From CAZJYI01 sp964550025 (lineage in GTDB: Bacteria > Verrucomicrobiota > Kiritimatiellia > UBA8416 > CAYOBW01), in assembly GCA_964550025.1 (NCBI GenBank), contig CAZJYI010000139.1, forward strand, positions 1-29,271: a stretch of DNA of 29,271 bases. The letters are read 5' to 3'. Positions 21,856 through 29,271 of this stretch are shown here, in pieces. The notes under the pieces were generated by a model. The model did not search any database. It saw only the letters and a program-made list of their open reading frames with translations, and had not been told where the DNA came from. Positions within the stretch are counted from its first letter, which is position 1. The number at the start of each line of letters is the position of its first letter. The position numbers were made by a program, and so were the translations under genes.

Positions 21856-22373
21856 GGGCGTGCGTATTTTTCGATCGCGACGGCATTGTCAACAAGTCTC
21901 CCGGGCCGGGCTACGTCGAGCGCTGGGAAGACTTCCACCTGGTGCCGTACTTTGTGGACGCTCTGCGCGTGGCCACGGAGCGTGGCTATGCAGCCCTCAT
22001 TGTCACCAACCAGCGGGGAGTGGCCCTGGGGCTCATGACTGAAGAGACGCTCGTGGACATGCACGGGAGACTTAGAGGTCTTCTCCGGGACGAACACGGG
22101 CTTGATGTTCTGGATGTCTTCTACTGCCCGCACCACAGAGACACGTGCGATTGCCGCAAACCGAAACCGGGTATGCTGCTCGATGCTGCCTGCCTGCATG
22201 ACATTGACCTGGCTCGCTCGTGGATGGTCGGGGACAGCGAACGGGACATCGAGGCCGGGCACCGCGCCGGTTGCCGCGCCGTCCTGGTGTCGGACGGGCC
22301 CGCGGAGACCGCGGCCGAGCATCGTTTGCACGACATGCGCGAACTGCCGGCCCTCCTGGAACGGGTACTGTAG
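21852..22373 (+). CDS. gmhB: HAD-IIIA phosphatase, D-glycero-D-manno-heptose-1,7-bisphosphate 7-phosphatase-like
   Basis: A 173-residue HAD phosphatase starting at the ATG that overlaps the TIGR03790 stop. The DxD nucleophile/acid pair is D8 and D10 in VFFDRDGIVNK. Motif II is Thr-Asn-Gln in LIVTNQRGVALGLM. The GmhB/HisB-type zinc loop is CPHHRDTCDCRKPKPGM, and the metal-binding Asp is in WMVGDSERDIEAG. GmhB removes the C7 phosphate of heptose bisphosphate in ADP-heptose synthesis for LPS core or other heptosylated glycans, in the cytoplasm. Zinc-loop and length fit GmhB, but HisB-N or other sugar-bisphosphate phosphatases are close relatives, and no other heptose gene is in the window. The stop TAG is the last three bases of the CTGTAG flank of a REP-like hairpin. 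Confidence 0.88.
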   Translation: MRACVFFDRDGIVNKSPGPGYVERWEDFHLVPYFVDALRVATERGYAALIVTNQRGVALGLMTEETLVDMHGRLRGLLRDEHGLDVLDVFYCPHHRDTCDCRKPKPGMLLDAACLHDIDLARSWMVGDSERDIEAGHRAGCRAVLVSDGPAETAAEHRLHDMRELPALLERVL

Positions 22374-22394
22374 CGCCGGCTGAAAGCCGGGGCG
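22368..22394 (+). repeat. REP-like hairpin overlapping the GmhB stop codon
   Basis: CTGTAG (22368-22373) is followed by CCGGCT at 22376-22381, pairing with AGCCGG at 22385-22390 around GAA. CTGTAG also precedes the hairpin at 11767, suggesting the same repeat family. It occupies most of the 51-bp gap to the converging epimerase gene and could end transcription from both sides, though no U-tract is seen. Confidence 0.6.
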
Positions 22395-22424
22395 TCTGGG
22401 AACCGGGGGAAAGGCGGGGGCACG

Positions 22425-23389
22425 TTACGCCAACCCGCGGAAGTAATCGATCGTGGCGCGCAGGCCGGTTTCCAGGTCTACCCGGGGCGACCAGTTCAGG
22501 ATCTCGCTGGCCAGGTCGATATCGGGGCGGCGGCGCTTGGGGTCATCCTTGGGCAGATCCCTGAAAACCAGCTTGCTTCTGCTCTCGGGGATGAGTCGCA
22601 GTATCGTCTCGGCAAGCTCCTTGATCGTGTACTCTCCCGGGTTTCCGACGTTCAGTACGGGGATGTCGAAGCCCTGGTTGTTGAAAGTGGCTTTGAGGAG
22701 CGTGCGGTCTCGAGCCATGAAGGCAACAACGGCTTCAACGAGGTCGTCGACGAACTGAAAACTGCGCGTCTGCGACCCCGTGCCGTAGATCGTGATGTCG
22801 TGGTTGCGAAGCGCTTGCATCACGAAGTTACTGATGACGCGACCATCCTCCGGGTGCATGTTGGGGCCGTAGGTGTTGAAGATGCGGATGACGCGGACGT
22901 CGACGCCGTATTCACGGAGGTAATCGACGCACAGCGTCTCCGCGCAACGTTTTCCCTCGTCGTAGCAACTTCGCAAACCGATGGTGTTCACATTGCCCCA
23001 GTACGTTTCTCTCTGGGGGTGTACGAGGGGGTCGCCGTAGATCTCGGAGGTGGACGTGTGCAACACCCGTGCCTTGGTCTTCAGCGCCAGTTCGAGAACG
23101 TTCATCATCCCGACGAAGGAGGTCTTGACCGTTTCAACGGGGTTGCGCTGGTAGTGGATCGGCGACGCAGGGCAGGCGAGATTGTAGATCTCGTCAAACT
23201 GTCCCCAGAAGGGCTGCGTCACATCCTGGAGCATGAACGTGAAACGGGGGTTATCCAACAGACCATAGATGTTGGACTTGTTTCCCGTGAAGAGGTTGTC
23301 CATCACCGTGACTTCGTTGCCGTCGGCGAGCAGGCGGCGGGCCAGGTGGGAACCAATGAAGCCCGCTCCGCCCGTTATGAGACTCTTCT

Positions 23390-23393
<4 letters not shown>
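22425..23393 (-). CDS. UDP-glucuronate decarboxylase-like NAD-dependent sugar epimerase/dehydratase (UXS type)
   Basis: A 322-residue short-chain dehydrogenase-type enzyme. The Rossmann NAD motif is GGAGFIGSHLARRLL at 8-22. The UXS-type signature LACPASPIHYQRNPVETVKT is at about 72-91. TSTSEIYGDP precedes the catalytic Y144-x3-K148 (SCYDEGKRCAE), and IRIFNTYGPNMHPEDGRVIS follows. It probably decarboxylates UDP-glucuronate to UDP-xylose in the cytoplasm, supplying glycan synthesis. The ATG overlaps the gyrA stop (ATGA, 23390-23393), making it the third gene of a gyrB-gyrA operon, an unusual location. Related dTDP-glucose dehydratases lack the ACPASP motif, so the UXS call is favoured. Confidence 0.92.
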
Positions 23394-25939
<2,546 letters not shown>

Positions 25940-25953
25940 AGTTGCGTGGGGCC

Positions 25954-28386
25954 TTAGATGTCGAGATTGGCGTTAAGGGCGTTGGCCTGGATGAACTGGC
26001 GCCGAGGTTCGACTTCGTCGCCCATGAGCACCGTGAACATCTCGTCCGCGCGGACGGAGTCCTCGAGCACCACCTTGAGCATCTTGCGCGTCTCCGGGTT
26101 CATCGTGGTTTCGTAGAGCTGCTCGGGGTTCATTTCGCCGAGGCCTTTGAAACGCTGAATGCGACGCCCCTTGGCCCCGAGATCGCGCATCGTCGTCAGC
26201 AATTCCGGCAGCGAGCGCACGTTAATCTCGGTGTCCCCGTTGACCAGCCGGCAGAACGGTTCGTCACAGGCGTCGATCTGGTCGACCGTGAAGCCGTCCT
26301 CCTCGAGCCGGGCGACGATACCGGCAAGGCGCGGGGCGGCGTGCAGCTCGATCCAGCGGAAGGCGCCGTCAGCGTCGGCGACGGGCGCGTGCGCTTCGCC
26401 CACGACCTCGATGGAGCGGCCGATGCGCTGTTCCGTCTGTTCCCGGAGCGTGACCAGTTCCGCGTCGGTATAGACGTAGTGCTGCTCGGGTTCCGGTGCC
26501 TCGACCGTGACCAGGTACTTGGGGAAGCGCCGTTCTTGCGGGTCCCAGCGCTTGAGGTAGCCGGGGATGTCGATCCGCTTGCGGCGGAGCGCCCTGACCG
26601 CCTGGTCCAGTTCCGTCAAAGTCCCCAGGATCGCGCTGAGCTCCTTCCCCCGGAACTCGCGCTGTGTCTTCGAGTCGATCAGCGTAATGTCCTGCGAGCC
26701 GAGTTGCAGAAGCTGCCGCGTGAGGGCCTCGTCGGACTCGATGTACTGTTCCTTCTTGCCCTTGGTCACCTTGTACAGCGGCGGTTGCGCCAGGTACACG
26801 TAACCCCGCTCGATCAACTCCGGCATCTGGCGGTAGAAGAACGTCAGGAGCAGCGTGCGGATGTGCGCGCCGTCAACGTCGGCATCGGTCATGATGATGA
26901 TCTTGTGATAGCGGACCTTGTCGATGTCGAACTCGTCCTGCCCGATACCGGCGCCGATGGCCGTGATCAACGTGCGGATTTCGCGGTTGTTGAGGATCTT
27001 GTCCAGGCGCGCCTTTTCGACGTTGAGGACTTTCCCGCGCAACGGCAGAATGGCCTGGATGACGCGGTTTCGCCCCTGTTTGGCTGACCCGCCCGCGCTG
27101 TCGCCCTCCACGATGTACAGTTCGCACTTCGCGGGGTCGCGTTCGGAGCAGTCGGCCAGCTTTCCGGGCAGGGCGGCGCTGTCGAGCGCGCCCTTGCGCC
27201 GTGTCAGGTCACGGGCCTTGCGCGCCGCCGCGCGGGCGCGCGCCGCCAGAACGGCCTTGTCCACGACGGTGCGCGCAATCTTGGGGTTCTCCTCCAGGAA
27301 GTTCCCCAGTTCTTCGTTGACCACGGATTCGACGATGCCCTGGACTTCGCTGTTGCCCAGTTTTGTCTTGGTCTGCCCTTCGAACTGCGGGTCAGGCACC
27401 TTGACGCTGATAATGACGGTCAGCCCCTCGCGGATATCGTCGCCGCTCATCGTCTCGGAGTCGCCCTTCAGGAGCTTGTTGGCGCGGGCATAGGCGTTGA
27501 CGGTGCGCGTGAGCGCCGAGCGGAACCCGCTCAGGTGCGTGCCCCCCTCGATCGTGTTGATGTTGTTGCAGAAGGTGTGGATGTTCTCGTTGAACGTGTC
27601 CGTGTACTGCATCGCGATCTCGACCTGGACCCCGTCGCGCTCCTTCTCGAGAGAGAGCACCTTGTCGTGCAGGGCGCTCTTGGTCCGGTTGAGATGCTGG
27701 ACGAACTCCACGATGCCGCCGTCGAACTTGAAGACCTCTTCGCGTTCCGTGTCCTCGTTGGCCAGGACGATACGGACCCCCTTGTTGAGGAAAGCAAGCT
27801 CCCGCAGGCGGGTGGCCAGGATGTCCCACTCGAACGTGATCGGCGTAAAGATGGTGTCGTCGGGCAGGAAGGTGATCTTCGTGCCGGAGCTCTTGGTCTT
27901 GCCGATGCGCTCCAGCTTGGAGACGGCGCGGCCCTTCTCGTAGCGCTGATGGTAGACGTGCCCGTCCCGGCGCACCTCGACCTCCAGCCAGTTGCTCAGG
28001 GCATTCACGCAGGATACGCCCACGCCGTGCAGCCCCCCCGAGACCTTGTAGCTCTCGTTGTCGAACTTGCCGCCGGCGTGCAGTGTGGTCAGCACGACTT
28101 CGACGGCCGGCTTGCCCTCGGTAGCGTGGATGTCGACCGGTATACCGCGCCCGTCATCGGTCACGCTCACGGACCCGTCGGAGTTGATCGATACCAGCAC
28201 CCGGGTGCAGTATCCGGCCAGCGCTTCGTCAATGCTGTTGTCGACGACTTCGTAGACGCAATGGTGCAGGCCGCGCACGAAAGTGTCGCCAATGTACATG
28301 GCGGGACGCTTGCGAACGGCCTCAATTCCCTCGAGAACGGTGATCTTCGTGGCGTCGTATTTGGCGCCCTTTTTCTCCTCCGGCAT
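25954..28386 (-). CDS. gyrB: DNA gyrase subunit B
   Basis: An 810-residue ATPase subunit of gyrase. The start ATG at 28386 (MPEEKKGAKYDATKITVLEG) follows AAAGGA with a 7-nt spacer; the in-frame extension to 28470 runs through the promoter region and is rejected. The GHKL ATPase region shows EVVDNSIDEALAG, DDGRGIPVDIH and SGGLHGVGVSCVNALS. The TOPRIM domain has YIVEGDSAGGSAKQGRNR near residue 424 and IIIMTDADVDGAHIRTL, with PLYKVTKG after it. The tail has RFKGLGEMNPEQLYETTMNP. Between the TOPRIM halves there is an extra region of about 150-170 residues (about 560-730), comparable with the E. coli-type insert. It heads a gyrB-gyrA-epimerase operon and is divergent from efp; recF and dnaN are not adjacent. 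Confidence 0.98.
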   Translation of the reverse strand: MPEEKKGAKYDATKITVLEGIEAVRKRPAMYIGDTFVRGLHHCVYEVVDNSIDEALAGYCTRVLVSINSDGSVSVTDDGRGIPVDIHATEGKPAVEVVLTTLHAGGKFDNESYKVSGGLHGVGVSCVNALSNWLEVEVRRDGHVYHQRYEKGRAVSKLERIGKTKSSGTKITFLPDDTIFTPITFEWDILATRLRELAFLNKGVRIVLANEDTEREEVFKFDGGIVEFVQHLNRTKSALHDKVLSLEKERDGVQVEIAMQYTDTFNENIHTFCNNINTIEGGTHLSGFRSALTRTVNAYARANKLLKGDSETMSGDDIREGLTVIISVKVPDPQFEGQTKTKLGNSEVQGIVESVVNEELGNFLEENPKIARTVVDKAVLAARARAAARKARDLTRRKGALDSAALPGKLADCSERDPAKCELYIVEGDSAGGSAKQGRNRVIQAILPLRGKVLNVEKARLDKILNNREIRTLITAIGAGIGQDEFDIDKVRYHKIIIMTDADVDGAHIRTLLLTFFYRQMPELIERGYVYLAQPPLYKVTKGKKEQYIESDEALTRQLLQLGSQDITLIDSKTQREFRGKELSAILGTLTELDQAVRALRRKRIDIPGYLKRWDPQERRFPKYLVTVEAPEPEQHYVYTDAELVTLREQTEQRIGRSIEVVGEAHAPVADADGAFRWIELHAAPRLAGIVARLEEDGFTVDQIDACDEPFCRLVNGDTEINVRSLPELLTTMRDLGAKGRRIQRFKGLGEMNPEQLYETTMNPETRKMLKVVLEDSVRADEMFTVLMGDEVEPRRQFIQANALNANLDI

Positions 28387-28419
28387 ACAGTTGTCCTTTC
28401 CCCCCTTTAAGTAAATCCC

Positions 28420-28449
28420 AGTATAGGCAGAAGCGGTTGGACAATGCAA
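28420..28449 (-). promoter_or_regulatory. Candidate promoter of the gyrB operon
   Basis: Read on the minus strand, TTGCAT (28449-28444) and TATACT (28425-28420) are separated by 18 bp. The -10 matches five of six consensus bases and the -35 matches three. The transcript would begin near 28412, leaving a leader of about 26 nt with the AAAGGA ribosome-binding site. Confidence 0.55.
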
Positions 28450-28516
28450 GGCCAGGGGAGGCGAAAACACCGAAAAACGTCGTCTTTTTTGAGGAAAACC
28501 GGTCTTGACTGCCTTC

Positions 28517-28545
28517 TTGACAAGCCTTCCGTCGGCCCCTAGTGT
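28517..28545 (+). promoter_or_regulatory. Candidate promoter of efp
   Basis: TTGACA at 28517-28522, a perfect -35, is followed after 17 bp by TAGTGT at 28540-28545, which matches the -10 consensus at three of six bases. The 5' leader would be about 135 nt. The interval 28387-28688 otherwise holds only the divergent gyrB promoter; no ORF with family features was seen. Confidence 0.5.
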
Positions 28546-28688
28546 ATCGGCCGTCTTGAGCGCCGCAGAGAGGGCGCAGGATGGGGCGGGCGGGCCGTTG
28601 GTGCAAACCCAGCCCTTAGCCGCAACGGTTCAACGGGAATAGCCACAGAAAGCACGGATCAACACGTTCAGAGCCACAGGAGGACAGC

Positions 28689-29246
28689 ATGTACGGCGCT
28701 TCTGATCTCAGGAAAGGTCTGAAAATCGAGATCGATGGACAGCCCTATGTCATCACGGAGTTCACGTTCTCAAAGCCCGGTAAGGGGCAGGCCATCTACA
28801 ACTGCAAGATGAGGAATCTCATTTCCGGTACGACCCAGAGCAGATCCTATCGGTCGAACGACAAGATCGACCGTCCAAAGCTCACCGTGCGGAACCTCCT
28901 GTACTCGTACAAGGACGGAGACGACTACGTCTTCATGGATGAGAACTACGAGCAGCTTCCCATGACGGCCGACATCCTGGGGGACGCGCGCCACTTCCTT
29001 TCCGAAGACATGGACGTAGAGGTGCTTTTCCACAACGACCGTCCCATCGAAGTCACGCTGCCGACGTTCGTGGTGAAGGAGATCACCCACACTGAGCCCG
29101 GAGCCCGCGGCAATACCGCCACCAACGTTCTCAAGCCCGCCACCGTCGAAGGCGGCTACGAAGTCCAGGTTCCGATCTTCATCAACCAGGGCGACGTCAT
29201 CAAGGTCGATACGCGCAATGGCGCGTATGTTGAACGCGTGAACTGA
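28689..29246 (+). CDS. efp: Elongation factor P
   Basis: A 185-residue translation factor that binds the ribosome E site and relieves stalling at polyproline stretches. The start ATG at 28689 follows AGGAGGA in CACAGGAGGACAGC. Domain I carries the tip loop SKPGKGQAIYN with Lys32 as the residue usually modified (lysine type, as in E. coli K34, not the arginine type). Domains II and III follow, with FMDENYEQLPM and the C-terminal IFINQGDVIKVDTRNGAYVERVN. Full length compared with family. It is divergent from gyrB, with its own promoter candidate. No modification enzyme gene (EpmA/EpmB-like) is present in the window. Confidence 0.97.
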   Translation: MYGASDLRKGLKIEIDGQPYVITEFTFSKPGKGQAIYNCKMRNLISGTTQSRSYRSNDKIDRPKLTVRNLLYSYKDGDDYVFMDENYEQLPMTADILGDARHFLSEDMDVEVLFHNDRPIEVTLPTFVVKEITHTEPGARGNTATNVLKPATVEGGYEVQVPIFINQGDVIKVDTRNGAYVERVN

Positions 29247-29258
29247 GGGTGGGGGGTG

Positions 29259-29271
29259 TCAGTTATCAGTT
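29259..29271 (+). repeat. Start of a CAGTTAT heptamer repeat, cut by the window edge
   Basis: TCAGTTATCAGTT begins 12 bp after the efp stop and runs into the end of the window. It looks like the first units of a 7-bp tandem array, a third heptamer family next to ATCCGCA and ATTTCAG. Only two units are visible, so this is tentative. Confidence 0.4.

Overview
The window is GC-rich and densely coding. Every gene except the first, which is cut by the left edge, looks complete. The mix suggests a Gram-negative bacterium of the PVC group (Planctomycetota, Verrucomicrobiota, Kiritimatiellota) or a neighbour such as Hydrogenedentota. The clues are a very large secreted PQQ-propeller protein with a methyltransferase-like N-terminus, a secreted multi-LamG-like protein, a TIGR03790 protein, a FucP-type symporter, and many dispersed short repeats between genes. 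The phylum is inferred from gene content only; no rRNA, tRNA, CRISPR array, phage or transposase gene was seen.

Left part (1-9429, + strand): an FGGY sugar kinase (cut at its 5' end), a membrane-anchored LamG-like protein and a 1096-residue PQQ-propeller protein form a tight operon (6-nt gap, then an ATGA overlap). They are followed by a two-domain PlsC/GNAT acyltransferase resembling the bifunctional ornithine-lipid synthase OlsF. Next (9439-11576, - strand) is an OmpR-type response regulator and a CreC-like sensor kinase, joined by a GTGA overlap. Their upstream region carries a duplicated copy of the regulator's start and a heptamer repeat.

Middle (11577-16003): paired hairpins, a small FHA protein, and a disturbed locus with a lipoprotein signal that stops after 28 codons followed by a zinc-ribbon/membrane ORF. 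A roughly 450-bp non-coding block holds two different inverted-repeat elements. Glutamine-dependent NAD+ synthase follows on the - strand, preceded by and overlapping a tiny membrane protein gene.

Right part (16004-29271): a FucP-like sugar/H+ symporter; a - strand operon of QueG-like epoxyqueuosine reductase, GT4 glycosyltransferase and WbqC-like protein; a + strand pair of TIGR03790 protein and GmhB-like phosphatase behind a near-consensus promoter; a - strand operon gyrB-gyrA-UDP-glucuronate decarboxylase-like epimerase; and elongation factor P, divergent from gyrB.

Themes: sugar uptake and phosphorylation (FGGY, FucP), surface glycan and nucleotide-sugar metabolism (GT4, WbqC, GmhB, UXS), envelope lipid synthesis (OlsF-like), and core housekeeping (gyrase, NadE, EF-P, QueG). 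I found no convincing new multi-gene defence or mobile system. The most unusual material is the repeat biology: heptamer and nonamer arrays and REP-like hairpins, one inside a coding linker, one around a start codon and one contributing a stop codon. Also unusual are the degenerate secreted methyltransferase-like domain, the translational coupling of gyrA to a sugar-nucleotide enzyme, and the TIGR03790-GmhB pair.
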